A stretch of 64,000 nt of DNA, taken from Hydrogenophilales bacterium 12-61-10 (GTDB lineage: Bacteria > Pseudomonadota > Gammaproteobacteria > Burkholderiales > Thiobacillaceae). The notes under the pieces are model-generated. The model was not told where the DNA came from. It was given only the letters and a program-made list of their open reading frames with translations, and searched no databases. The stretch spans positions 30,344 to 94,343 of the forward strand of contig NCCT01000002.1 of the NCBI GenBank assembly GCA_002279795.1. Reading direction: 5' to 3'. Every line of letters starts with the position of its first letter. The first letter of the stretch is position 1. Below are positions 54,534 through 64,000 of this stretch, piece after piece. The translations under genes were made by a program, and so were the position numbers.

Positions 54534-57500
54534 ATGCAACCGATGCAAATGAACATTACCAGCCGGCCGTCGACTCCGGACACGACCGTAGATGCGGCAG
54601 CGCGCATCTACGCGTTCACGGACGCGATTGTCCGCGAGGCACTGACGGCCCGGGCACTCGTAGACACCCTCAAGGGCGCCAAGAAGTTCATCGAGCAGGC
54701 CGCGCGGGAGTATGCCGAGCGATTCCTGTTCGAGCTCATCCAGAACGCCTACGATGCCCAACCGCCTGCTTCGCGCGGGCGAGTGCTCGTGGTCTTCGAC
54801 GCGACCGAAGGGGAGTTCGGGTGTGTCTACGTCGCCAACACTGGCCGACCATTCACCGACGACAATTTCCGCGCCGTTTGCGAGATCGCTCAAAGCAGCA
54901 AGAGGCCCGGAGAAGGGATCGGCAACAAGGGGGTGGGCTTTAAGAGCGTCCTACAGGTAGCGGCTTGGCCGGAAATCTATTCGCGCGGCAGTCAGGGTGT
55001 TGGGTTCGACGGGTATTGCTTCCGCTTCGCCGATCCCGCAGCAATGCGAACCCTGACGAAGAGCGACGAGGAGGCTTCCGACCTTGGCGATCGAATCTCG
55101 CCGTATGGCCTGCCGATCTTCATTGCTCCGGCCGATCACCCAGCACGGCTGAGCGAATTCGCAGACGCGGGTTACGCTTCGGTCATCCGCCTTCCACTGA
55201 GAACTGCAAGGGCGGGTGACATCACCCGCAAGCAGATTTCTGACGCCGTATCACGTCACGCACCGCTGCTTCTCTTCCTCGACCGACTTGCGGAGCTTCG
55301 AATCGAGGTCATCGAGCCATTTCAGGAACTGGTCGTCCATGAGCTGGTTCGGGAGGAGGTTCCATCAGGCATAGAAGTCGCTGGCATTCGTTCTTGCGAG
55401 GTGCGCTTGGGCGACGCGGGCCGATGTCTGCTGCTGAAGAGGACCGTGCCCCACGAGGCGTTCATCGAAGCGATCGAGGCGTCGATCGCTGCGACCCTGG
55501 TCGACGAGTCCTGGCGCAACTGGGATGGAGACGCGGAAGTAGCTATTGCTCTGCGGATCGATGAAGTGGATGAGGTGGACTCGCGCCTGTATTGCTTCCT
55601 GCCGATGGACCATCGAGTACGTGGTCCGTTCGCAGGGCACCTCAACGCTCCGTTCGCGGTGACACTGGCGCGGGACGGGTTGGTGCCAGGCGCGCCCCTC
55701 AATGAGTACCTATTCGATGTAGCGGCCGACATCGTTGCGGCTTCGTGGACTGCTTTGCGCGAGCACGCCGAGGGCCGACGTCTTGTGCCCGGTCTTGCCG
55801 TCTGGAACGAAGCACAGATAGCGCGCCTACTGGCCGCATTCCAGCGACAGGGGCGCGACCTCGCTACTGCAGATTTCCTTCCCGTCCTGGGTCCGAAGCA
55901 ATGGTCATCCCTCGCGGCGGCCAATGTGTGGCCTTGGTCGATGCACACCCTTACCCCGGAGGCGATTGCCGAGACCAGCCTCGCCGTGGACGGCCAAGCG
56001 TCGATTCTGGAGCCCCCGCTCGGTAAGTCCACGCTCGATGCGATCAAGGCCATGTCCATGGCGGTGACGCGGCGCTCAATGATCCCGGAACCCGCGCGCG
56101 TCGCCATTTGGGCGGAGGCCGTCGCCAAGCGGATGGCGGCTAGTGCCCATCGACGGCCCGCCAGCTTCGACCCATTGGCATGGATCGGGCTGTACGACGA
56201 CCTCGCCGCAGTCTTCGAGCGCGACGACGTTTCAAGCCTCCGCGGCCGCGAGCTGCTCATCGACGATAACCTTCGAATCCGCCGGACGTGGGGTGGCACG
56301 GCCGAAGACAAGGCTCCCGCCATCTTCTTCCCTATGCGTGAGATCGCCGAAGGCGATGACGTAAGCCGGGATGTGACAATCCCCAAGACCCTCGGCCGGC
56401 ATCTCGCTTACGTGCACAGTGAGATCCCGTGGAAGTCGGTGAACTCCAAGACGAGGCGTATGGAGAATCGACCGGGTCGGGAGTTTCTAGAACGCACTAA
56501 CCTAGTCCAGATGCCTCGTACGCAGGCGCTGCTCGCGCGCCTGGCAGCTGTGCTCCCACATACGCGCGACAAGCAGGTTCACGCGGACGCCCTGCGTCTC
56601 GTTTTTAACCTGACGGCCAAGCGCCAATACACCCAGGCGCCAGCCATTAGCGCCCTGCACCTACTCGTGCCGACGCGTTCTGGAGATTGGCTGCCAGCGG
56701 GAGAGACGCTGTTCTCGGCCTCATGGACGGATACGCTCGGTAACGTCGTCGAGCGGCTCATCGGTGAGGCCGCCGGGGCCTCGGCCGACATCGACGCCCT
56801 CAGCGGCCGACTCCTCGTTTCCGCCGTCGAGTTCCCGTTCCGGATCGAGTCCCTGCCTATGTGGGTCGCCTTCCTGCGGCGTGTCGGTGTGCGGGACGGG
56901 CTCCCGCCGATCGACGTCACACCTTCGATTAGCGATCAGCAGGGACAATGGTGGTCGTGGGGTTTCGCCTCAGCCGTCAAGCTTCCGGCAGCCGACCACG
57001 CGCGCTGGGATCCAGCCCTGCGTGCGCCGGCCGCACAACCCAACTTTCCGTATACTCACTACCGGATCGTTGGCCGCGTTCAACGGCTCCCGGGATCGGG
57101 CGAGTACGAGCTCCTACCACCCGCGGCCCGTGAGACCTACGGCCGTCTTCTGGTGTCGGGACTCGGCAGCTGGGATCAGGACGTGCTCTCGGTTCGCATC
57201 GCCCGGCCCCGAGCGCCCAATCAGGCAGATCCTGTATCGCTTCCGTCACCCGCTGCCGAGTTCCTGCGGCAGGTTGAATGGTTGCCAGTGACCCACCCGG
57301 GCGCACCGACGGCCGAGGACTTCGCCCGCCCCACTACCGCATGGCACTACCGCGACAGTGACAACGAGGCCCGCCCGACATTCATGCCGCTCGTGGTCAC
57401 AGCGCTGCGCCGCCAGATCGAGTCGTCTCCTGTCGCTTCCGAGCGCCTTCGCTCGCTCGGCCTAAACACGTGGAACGAACGCAGTGATGCTGTCTTACGG

Positions 57501-60002
57501 CTTCGTGCCTTGGCTTTGGTGCACCAGACCTACGACGTCGCCGACAGTCTTGTGGCAAACCTGCGCAAGGCATACGAACGCACCTGGACCCTCGTGACGC
57601 GCGGGGTAGGATCTGATCCCGTCGGCTCACTTCGGCGCGAGGATTACGTCCTCGTAACTCAGCGTGGCCGCCTCGGCGCTCACCCGCTGGCGAGTGCCTT
57701 GGTCCCATATGTGCTCGTGGACGAGGATCACTTGGTCGCCGCCATCCTCGACACGATCGAGGTGCCAGTCCTACCTGTTGATCCGAGCGACGGCCAGACC
57801 GTCGCGGCCACGATCGAGAAGTGGACTGGGTTGCAACTGCGGACAGTGGGTGGGGCGGATGTGCGCGTCTTCGTTGACGGCATGCCGATTGAGGATCACG
57901 AAGGGGATCCCTTGGTTTGCCTGGGACGAGAGTGGCTCGTCGATCTCGTGGCACTGACGCTCGAATTCAAGGCGTCAGCCTTCAACCGGCAGACGGATGC
58001 GAGGATACGGAGCGCGACTGGGCTGCTTCGGGCGATCAAACTCCACGCGGGGGACGATATCAACATCGAACTGCAAGGTCAGCTCGTCGCGCTCCCGGCG
58101 CATCTTCGCCGTGCCTTTGCGGTCTCCGCGCCCGGCAACCCCGCTGTGGCTTTCGAGGGAGAGGCCGGCAGCTTGAACTGGGACATTCTCAGTCTCCTTG
58201 CCCCAAAGATCGGTGAACTCATCGGCACTGTGGAGACAGCGAACGCTCTGGAGACTGTTGTCACGTCGCTTGCACGACGGCTTGGCTCAGCATCCTTGAC
58301 ACCCCCCTCAGATGCCGACTATTCAGCAGTGTTCGAGGAGTCGACTGATCGCGTCGCCGAGGTCCGGCGCGCCCAGCGCACCGGCGTTACGGGACTTGCG
58401 TTCGTGCTTCGGCCCATCGTGGCTGCGCTCCTCGGCGAGGATGTGCTCCTTGATCTGCTGAGGGTGACCATTGAGGAGCCGGACCCGGATGCGATCGTCG
58501 CTTACTTATCGGGTTTCGCGGACCGGCTGCCATCAGGTGCATCCCCACAGCATCTTGTGAACCGCGCCCTCGAAGGCACGCCGCTCGCAGCGATGCGAGA
58601 TGAGTTCCAGATCGGGTTCGCGGAGTTCAACCGGGTCCTTATCTCGCTGGCCGGCGAGTACGCGCCGATACGGAACCCACAGGGCCTGGTCACGGCAATG
58701 GCGTCCCACCTCGCTCGGAGGCGGGAACTGATCATCGACCGCCTACGGGCACGGGCCGCACCGATGTTCGACGCAGGAATTCTTCCCGTCGACTACGCAG
58801 ACATGGTGACCGAACTTGGGGCGGCAATCCTGAGGCGGACGACTCCGCCTGGCGAGTGGAGTCGCCCCCTGGACCCTGACCCCGAGTGGTTGGATACATG
58901 GGACCAGCCGCCGGAGGCTGACATGGCCCGGCGAGTAGACGCCTGGATCGCCACGCTTCAAACGGACGAGCTTGGGGCTAAGGGCGACCTCCCACCGCTC
59001 GTTGATACCAAGGCCGAGAACACGCGCCGTCTCAATGCGTTCATAGAGCGCGCCGTGGCTCGGCTTCCCCTGTGGTCCATCAAGCGTGGCGGGGTGCTGA
59101 CCCCGGCTTGGGTGACGGCAAACGAAACCGATGAGCTCTTACGTGAGGTCGCATCAGCAGGAGTCCTCGACTTCCGTCTCCTCGATGAGGAGGCCATCAT
59201 TGTCTGGTTGCGCCGCCTCGGCCAGTGGCCGCAAGAGCTTCCGTTTTCGCTGGAACTCGCAGCGCTCGGCCTTACTCCGGATGACCTCGCCGCACAGGCC
59301 GAGGAGACCGCGCGCACTCGATGGGAGCGCGCGCAAGAGAGGCGATCGGTGTCACTGGATGGCCGGCCAGTCTCCCTTGAGCCCGACCGAATCGACGAGC
59401 TAGTCGAGGCGATACGGACCGGAATCTTACCCGACCTGCTCAGCACGTCGGATCGACCCGTCTCGCTTCGTGAGATCGAGGAACGCCGGAAGCGGAAGCG
59501 GATCAAGGACGGTGACGCCGATCGCCCGCCCAAGGTGCGCGTGCCGAAGCGACTGACGAGTGACCAGACCGAACTGATCGGCTTCATGGGTGAAATCGTT
59601 GCCTACGAGTGGCTGAGAAAACGCTATGGATCGGCCTGCCTCTGGCGCTCGCACTATCGCCGCCACGTAATCAATGACGGCGACATAGGAAATGACGATC
59701 TTGGGTTCGACATCGAGGTGCTCCGCGAGCGTCGGGGGCCGCTGATGTTCGAGGTGAAGGCCACGACGACCGACGACATGGCGTTTGACCTTTCCGAGAG
59801 AGAGATCGCGGTTGCCCAGGCGAACGCCGGACATGATCGCTACAGGATCCTGTTCGTCGGACGCGTCAACGACAGCGAGAACCGCTGGGTCTCCGTTCTG
59901 CCGAACCCGCTATCTACACAGGGCCGTGGACGATACCGGATCGTCGGCCGCGGCATCCGCTATGAGTTTGCGTTGAACGATATCGCGGTCGCCGTTCGAT
60001 AG
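54534..60002 (+). CDS. Giant GHKL-ATPase protein with C-terminal DUF3883 (NOV) nuclease-like domain
   Basis: The 1822-residue protein begins with a sacsin/Hsp90-like GHKL ATPase: ERFLFELIQNAYDA (Glu67, Asn71, Asp74), VANTGRPF (Asn102, Gly104) and GEGIGNKGVGFKS (127-139). A very long middle of about 1400 residues has no recognised domain. The end (about 1681-1822) is DUF3883-like: GFMGEIVAYEWLRKRYG (Glu1687), GFDIEV (Asp1726) and LMFEVKAT (Glu1740, Lys1742). The Asp-x(n)-Glu-x-Lys layout is that of PD-(D/E)XK nucleases. It stands alone, has different codon use (many CTC, few CTG) and adjoins a transposase remnant. A defence role is inferred. Confidence 0.8.
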   Translation: MQPMQMNITSRPSTPDTTVDAAARIYAFTDAIVREALTARALVDTLKGAKKFIEQAAREYAERFLFELIQNAYDAQPPASRGRVLVVFDATEGEFGCVYVANTGRPFTDDNFRAVCEIAQSSKRPGEGIGNKGVGFKSVLQVAAWPEIYSRGSQGVGFDGYCFRFADPAAMRTLTKSDEEASDLGDRISPYGLPIFIAPADHPARLSEFADAGYASVIRLPLRTARAGDITRKQISDAVSRHAPLLLFLDRLAELRIEVIEPFQELVVHELVREEVPSGIEVAGIRSCEVRLGDAGRCLLLKRTVPHEAFIEAIEASIAATLVDESWRNWDGDAEVAIALRIDEVDEVDSRLYCFLPMDHRVRGPFAGHLNAPFAVTLARDGLVPGAPLNEYLFDVAADIVAASWTALREHAEGRRLVPGLAVWNEAQIARLLAAFQRQGRDLATADFLPVLGPKQWSSLAAANVWPWSMHTLTPEAIAETSLAVDGQASILEPPLGKSTLDAIKAMSMAVTRRSMIPEPARVAIWAEAVAKRMAASAHRRPASFDPLAWIGLYDDLAAVFERDDVSSLRGRELLIDDNLRIRRTWGGTAEDKAPAIFFPMREIAEGDDVSRDVTIPKTLGRHLAYVHSEIPWKSVNSKTRRMENRPGREFLERTNLVQMPRTQALLARLAAVLPHTRDKQVHADALRLVFNLTAKRQYTQAPAISALHLLVPTRSGDWLPAGETLFSASWTDTLGNVVERLIGEAAGASADIDALSGRLLVSAVEFPFRIESLPMWVAFLRRVGVRDGLPPIDVTPSISDQQGQWWSWGFASAVKLPAADHARWDPALRAPAAQPNFPYTHYRIVGRVQRLPGSGEYELLPPAARETYGRLLVSGLGSWDQDVLSVRIARPRAPNQADPVSLPSPAAEFLRQVEWLPVTHPGAPTAEDFARPTTAWHYRDSDNEARPTFMPLVVTALRRQIESSPVASERLRSLGLNTWNERSDAVLRLRALALVHQTYDVADSLVANLRKAYERTWTLVTRGVGSDPVGSLRREDYVLVTQRGRLGAHPLASALVPYVLVDEDHLVAAILDTIEVPVLPVDPSDGQTVAATIEKWTGLQLRTVGGADVRVFVDGMPIEDHEGDPLVCLGREWLVDLVALTLEFKASAFNRQTDARIRSATGLLRAIKLHAGDDINIELQGQLVALPAHLRRAFAVSAPGNPAVAFEGEAGSLNWDILSLLAPKIGELIGTVETANALETVVTSLARRLGSASLTPPSDADYSAVFEESTDRVAEVRRAQRTGVTGLAFVLRPIVAALLGEDVLLDLLRVTIEEPDPDAIVAYLSGFADRLPSGASPQHLVNRALEGTPLAAMRDEFQIGFAEFNRVLISLAGEYAPIRNPQGLVTAMASHLARRRELIIDRLRARAAPMFDAGILPVDYADMVTELGAAILRRTTPPGEWSRPLDPDPEWLDTWDQPPEADMARRVDAWIATLQTDELGAKGDLPPLVDTKAENTRRLNAFIERAVARLPLWSIKRGGVLTPAWVTANETDELLREVASAGVLDFRLLDEEAIIVWLRRLGQWPQELPFSLELAALGLTPDDLAAQAEETARTRWERAQERRSVSLDGRPVSLEPDRIDELVEAIRTGILPDLLSTSDRPVSLREIEERRKRKRIKDGDADRPPKVRVPKRLTSDQTELIGFMGEIVAYEWLRKRYGSACLWRSHYRRHVINDGDIGNDDLGFDIEVLRERRGPLMFEVKATTTDDMAFDLSEREIAVAQANAGHDRYRILFVGRVNDSENRWVSVLPNPLSTQGRGRYRIVGRGIRYEFALNDIAVAVR

Positions 60003-60022
60003 ATCGCACGACGCACCTTGTG

Positions 60023-60073
60023 ATGACACCGTTGGAGTTCACACAGCGGCTGGCAGCGCTTGCGCCACGGTCC
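60023..60073 (+). pseudogene. Fragment of an IS91-type transposase
   Basis: The frame reads MTPLEFTQRLAALAPR, which I recognise as the conserved MTPLEFxQRLAALVPR stretch of IS91-family transposases. The frame then meets unrelated sequence and a stop. It lies 21 bases after the stop of the large ATPase-nuclease gene and supports past mobility of this region. Confidence 0.6.
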
Positions 60074-60208
60074 CTTTACCGGCCGGTGACCCTGACTTCA
60101 CGCCGTTGACCGGCCGCTTTTCGGAAGTGAATCGCACGAGTCGTAGTTCCGCTCAGGGTCGATTTCGGCCTGCTGGACGTGGCTTCATCCAGGAACGCAG
60201 ACCCCACG

Positions 60209-60239
60209 CAAAAACGCCCCCGAATTGCACGGAGGCGTC
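60209..60239 (-). terminator. Intrinsic terminator of tcdA
   Basis: On the minus strand, ACGCCTCCG and CGGGGGCGT form a 9-bp stem with one wobble and a 7-base loop, followed by T4-5. It lies about 32 bases after the tcdA stop. Confidence 0.75.
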
Positions 60240-60270
60240 CTATCGCAACCCAATCACTTGATACCCGGTG

Positions 60271-61026
60271 CTACCCGGCAACCGCCACCGCTTTCGGCGC
60301 TTCCAGCAACTGCTGCACCACAGCCCCCGCGAGCATCAAGCCAAACAAGGGCGGCATATAGCTGATGGTGCCGTTGACGGCGCGCGCGCGGCCGCGGCCT
60401 TCGACCGGCTCCGGTGGCAACGGCGCCCGGCCGGGTTCATCTGAAAACACTGTCAGCACGCCCTTGGGAATGCCGCGTTTGCGCAGGCGCTTGCGCATGA
60501 CGGAGGCGAGCGGGCACATGCTGGTTTTTGAAATGTCGGCGAGCTGGATGCGTCCGGGGTCGAGCTTGTTGCCCGCGCCCATGCTCGATGCCACGCGCAG
60601 GCCGCGCTCGACGCTGCTGGCCACCAGCGCGACCTTGCAGTTGAGCGAGTCGATGCAGTCGATGACGTAATCAACATCGGCGGGCACGATGTTGGCCACG
60701 GTTTCGGGCACTAGAAATTCGCGGATGACGGTCAGTTCGCAGGCGGGGTTGATGTCGCGGATGCGCGCGGCCATCAACTCCGCTTTGGGCTGCCCCACCG
60801 TAGACAGCAGCGCGGGCAACTGGCGGTTGATGTTGGAAATGCCGACGACGTCGTGGTCGATGAGCGTGAGCCGCCCCACGCCCGCGCGCGCCAGCGCTTC
60901 GGCGCAATACGAGCCGACGCCGCCCAGCCCCGCCACCAGTACATGCGCATGCGCCAGGCGCGCCAGTTCGCTGGCGTCCAGCAATATCCGGGTGCGTTCA
61001 AATTGCGGCGGCTGGAGAGCGTCCAT
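60271..61026 (-). CDS. tcdA: tRNA threonylcarbamoyladenosine dehydratase
   Basis: TcdA (CsdL) cyclises t6A to ct6A in tRNA. The 251-residue ThiF/E1-like protein has the ATP-binding VAGLGGVGSYCAEALARAGVG, LIDHDVVGISNINRQ and VDYVIDCIDSLNCKVAL. The region SMGAGNKLDPGRIQLADISKTSMCPLA and the C-terminal YMPPLFGLMLAGAVVQQLL are also typical. It is divergent from the DUF2905 gene with only 16 bases between the starts, so the promoters overlap. Confidence 0.93.
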   Translation of the reverse strand: MDALQPPQFERTRILLDASELARLAHAHVLVAGLGGVGSYCAEALARAGVGRLTLIDHDVVGISNINRQLPALLSTVGQPKAELMAARIRDINPACELTVIREFLVPETVANIVPADVDYVIDCIDSLNCKVALVASSVERGLRVASSMGAGNKLDPGRIQLADISKTSMCPLASVMRKRLRKRGIPKGVLTVFSDEPGRAPLPPEPVEGRGRARAVNGTISYMPPLFGLMLAGAVVQQLLEAPKAVAVAG

Positions 61027-61042
61027 CGGCTAAAATTCCTTC

Positions 61043-61243
61043 ATGATTAAATGGTTGTTGACGCTGCTTGCGGCATTGTTGGTTCTGGGCTTGCTCACGC
61101 CGTGGCTCAGTCGCCTGGGGCTGGGCCGTTTGCCCGGCGACGTGCGGGTCAAACACAAGCGCGGCGTATTTTACTTCCCCTTCACCAGCGTCATTCTCAC
61201 GTCGCTGCTGCTTTCCCTGCTTGCTTACCTGTTGGGCCGATGA
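61043..61243 (+). CDS. DUF2905 small membrane protein
   Basis: The 66-residue protein has two hydrophobic helices (MIKWLLTLLAALLVLGLLTP and FTSVILTSLLLSLLAYLL) separated by LGRLPGDVRVKHKRGVFYFP, the DUF2905 signature. Function unknown. The stop overlaps the greB start (ATGA). Confidence 0.85.
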   Translation: MIKWLLTLLAALLVLGLLTPWLSRLGLGRLPGDVRVKHKRGVFYFPFTSVILTSLLLSLLAYLLGR

Positions 61244-61815
61244 ACAAAGCTTTTGTTAAAGAATCCGACGCAGCAGACGACGAGGACGAGGACTTCGCCG
61301 TCCCCGCCCTGCCGGCCGGTTCAAAGAATTACATGACGCCCGCAGGCTATGCGCGACTCGATGCCGAGTTCAATGAATTATGGAAGGTCGAGCGCCCCAA
61401 GCTGGTGGAAACGATTTACTGGGCCGCCAGCAATGGCGACCGCTCGGAAAACGGCGACTACATCTACGGCAAAAAACGCCTGCGTGAAATCGACCGCCGC
61501 ATCCGCTTTCTGTCCAAGCGCCTGGAACACGCCGTGGTGGTCGACCCCGCCACCCGCGAGGACACCGATCAGGTGTTTTTCGGCGCCACCGTTACAGTTG
61601 CCGATCAGGACGGCAGCGAATCCACCTATGCCATCGTCGGCACCGACGAAACCGACCCCGGGCGCGGCCACATCGCCTGGATTTCACCGATGGCGCGCGC
61701 GCTGCTGAAAGCGCGCGAAGGCGACACCGTCAGCGTGCAGACGCCGGACGGACGGCGCGAGGTGGAAATCGTTGCGGTGCGCTACGTCGCGCTGGATGAG
61801 GGGTCAGGGCCTTGA
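61240..61815 (+). CDS. greB: Transcription elongation factor GreB
   Basis: GreB rescues backtracked RNA polymerase by stimulating transcript cleavage. The 191-residue protein has an acidic lead (about 1-25), the GreA/B coiled coil (NYMTPAGYARLDAEFNELW, SENGDYIYGKKRLREIDRRI) and a C-terminal FKBP-like domain (TYAIVGTDETDPGRGHIAW, ISPMARALLKAREGD). The acidic tip residues fall in GDRSENGDY. The start is fixed by the ATGA overlap with the DUF2905 gene; a longer frame reads through that gene. Confidence 0.93.
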   Translation: MNKAFVKESDAADDEDEDFAVPALPAGSKNYMTPAGYARLDAEFNELWKVERPKLVETIYWAASNGDRSENGDYIYGKKRLREIDRRIRFLSKRLEHAVVVDPATREDTDQVFFGATVTVADQDGSESTYAIVGTDETDPGRGHIAWISPMARALLKAREGDTVSVQTPDGRREVEIVAVRYVALDEGSGP

Positions 61816-61873
61816 GTCAGCCATTCGTGCCCGGCATGGCTTGGCCCCCCGGAACCCTCCCTGGCGCCTGCTG

Positions 61874-62716
61874 TTAATTCAGCGCACTTGCCAGCAACCG
61901 CCGGTAGCGGCTCACCAATTCACCGCCCCCCAGCAGGCTGAATACGGACAACAGCGTCACACGCCCGATGTCGTCCTGAAAACTGCGATCGCGGCGCACG
62001 ATTTCCAGCAACTGCTCCATACCGTCCTCGTAGCGCTGCCCGGCGATTGCCAGGTTGGCGAGCGCAAGCCGCGCTTCCAGATCGTTGCTGTCGGCGGCAA
62101 TGCGCGCCTGCAGCGCGGCTTCGTCGGCATCCGCCGCGCCCAGAAACTGCAGCCGCGCCCTGAGTTGCGCAACGCGCGGATCGGCGTCGTCGGCCACGCC
62201 GCCAAGCAGGCGCTGCGCCTCGTCGGCCTCTTTCAGGTCGAGCATGATTTCGGCGGCATCGAGCCGGATGCCGATGTGCTGCGGATCGAGCTTCGAGGCT
62301 TCGGCCAGCAACTGCAACGCGGCGCCAGGATCCCCTGCAGCGCGCGCGGCAGCCGCCTGCGCGCGCAGTTCCTCGGCCGGGCCGGGAACCAGGCGGTCGA
62401 GAAATGCGCGTACCTCGGCCTCGGGCAGCGCACCGGAAAACTCGTCGACCATTTCGCCATCGACGAAGGCCTTGACTGCGGGAATCCCGCGCACGCCGTA
62501 TTGCTGCGACAACGCCTGGTTGTTGTCGGCGTTGACCTTGACGAGGCGGAACTTGCCGCCATATTCGGCTGCGAGCTTTTCCAGGATGGGCTTGAGCGAC
62601 TTGCACGGACCGCACCACGGCGCCCAGAAATCGACCACGACCGGGCGGCTGCGGGATTCGTCGATGACGGCCGCCTGGAAGTCGGGAAGGTTTACGTCGA
62701 GATCAAAATCAGACAT
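61874..62716 (-). CDS. Thioredoxin-TPR protein (YbbN/CnoX type)
   Basis: The 280-residue protein has an N-terminal thioredoxin fold (about 10-110) with VVVDFWAPWCGPCKSLKP and GIPAVKAFVDGEM, then TPR-like helical repeats (about 115-275). CnoX in E. coli is a chaperone-redox protein; here the active-site CGPC is intact, so disulfide reduction is likely retained. It follows purB by 18 bases on the same strand and converges with greB. Confidence 0.92.
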   Translation of the reverse strand: MSDFDLDVNLPDFQAAVIDESRSRPVVVDFWAPWCGPCKSLKPILEKLAAEYGGKFRLVKVNADNNQALSQQYGVRGIPAVKAFVDGEMVDEFSGALPEAEVRAFLDRLVPGPAEELRAQAAAARAAGDPGAALQLLAEASKLDPQHIGIRLDAAEIMLDLKEADEAQRLLGGVADDADPRVAQLRARLQFLGAADADEAALQARIAADSNDLEARLALANLAIAGQRYEDGMEQLLEIVRRDRSFQDDIGRVTLLSVFSLLGGGELVSRYRRLLASALN

Positions 62717-62734
62717 ACCAGCGTCTCCTCAAAT

Positions 62735-64000
<1,266 letters not shown>

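Noticed and set aside
54069-54893. 274-codon minus-strand frame at the left edge of the island
   Set aside because: It overlaps the 5' end of the GHKL gene and has no recognisable domain.

Overview
The window is chromosomal DNA of a GC-rich sulfur-oxidising betaproteobacterium, most likely a Thiobacillus-like member of the Nitrosomonadales. This is inferred from a type I sulfide:quinone oxidoreductase under FisR, a persulfide dioxygenase operon, tandem rhodanese lipoproteins, an assimilatory nitrate/nitrite reductase cluster, and trp gene order (rpe-gph-trpE and trpG-trpD-trpC). I saw no rRNA, tRNA or CRISPR array. Both ends cut genes: a DUF853 ATPase on the left and purB on the right.

Layout. 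1-4.2 kb: end of a HerA-like ATPase gene, then trpG-(MBL hydrolase)-trpD-trpC on the minus strand. 4.3-10.9 kb: a block of mixed-orientation genes that separates trpG from trpE. It holds sqr and fisR (divergent, with a sigma-54 promoter and upstream palindrome), a chorismate mutase behind a possible attenuator, an EamA transporter, tag, nat and a DUF1697 gene. 11-14 kb: trpE, gph and rpe. 14-26.8 kb: apaG, a 30-residue membrane protein, mltA, a damaged GGDEF/EAL gene with a substrate-binding protein, copA, a TonB-like protein, a dienelactone-hydrolase-like protein and a PP2C/kinase fusion. 26.9-34 kb: narK, nirD, nirB and nasA, with sigma-54 promoters in front of nirB and nasA. 34.2-39.9 kb: a PAS-GAF-GGDEF cyclase, a sulfur-response operon (ArsR-rhodanese regulator, persulfide dioxygenase, small membrane protein, MFS transporter) and an FNR-like regulator. 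40-45 kb: exported proteins of unknown role, led by a 902-residue protein with three beta-barrel modules. 45-49.7 kb: a META/MliC lipoprotein, queD, a rhodanese pair and a PhoX-like protein. 49.9-54 kb: circularly permuted ATP-grasp, alpha-E, a VOC dioxygenase-like gene and a small protein, behind a likely sigma-54/NtrC promoter. 54-60.2 kb: an apparent island carrying one 1822-residue GHKL-ATPase/DUF3883-nuclease protein next to a transposase scrap. 60.3-64 kb: housekeeping genes tcdA, a DUF2905 gene, greB, a thioredoxin-TPR gene and purB.

How the parts fit. Two regulatory themes recur. Sulfane-sulfur control is seen in FisR with sqr and in the ArsR-rhodanese regulator with the dioxygenase. 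Nitrogen/sigma-54 control is seen at nirB, nasA and the ATP-grasp operon. A small family of imperfect palindromes (GTGAGCGG/GTAAGCGG units) sits in at least four intergenic gaps. The strongest candidate for an undescribed system is the stand-alone ATPase-nuclease gene at 54.5-60.0 kb. The triple-barrel exported-protein cluster at 40-45 kb is second.
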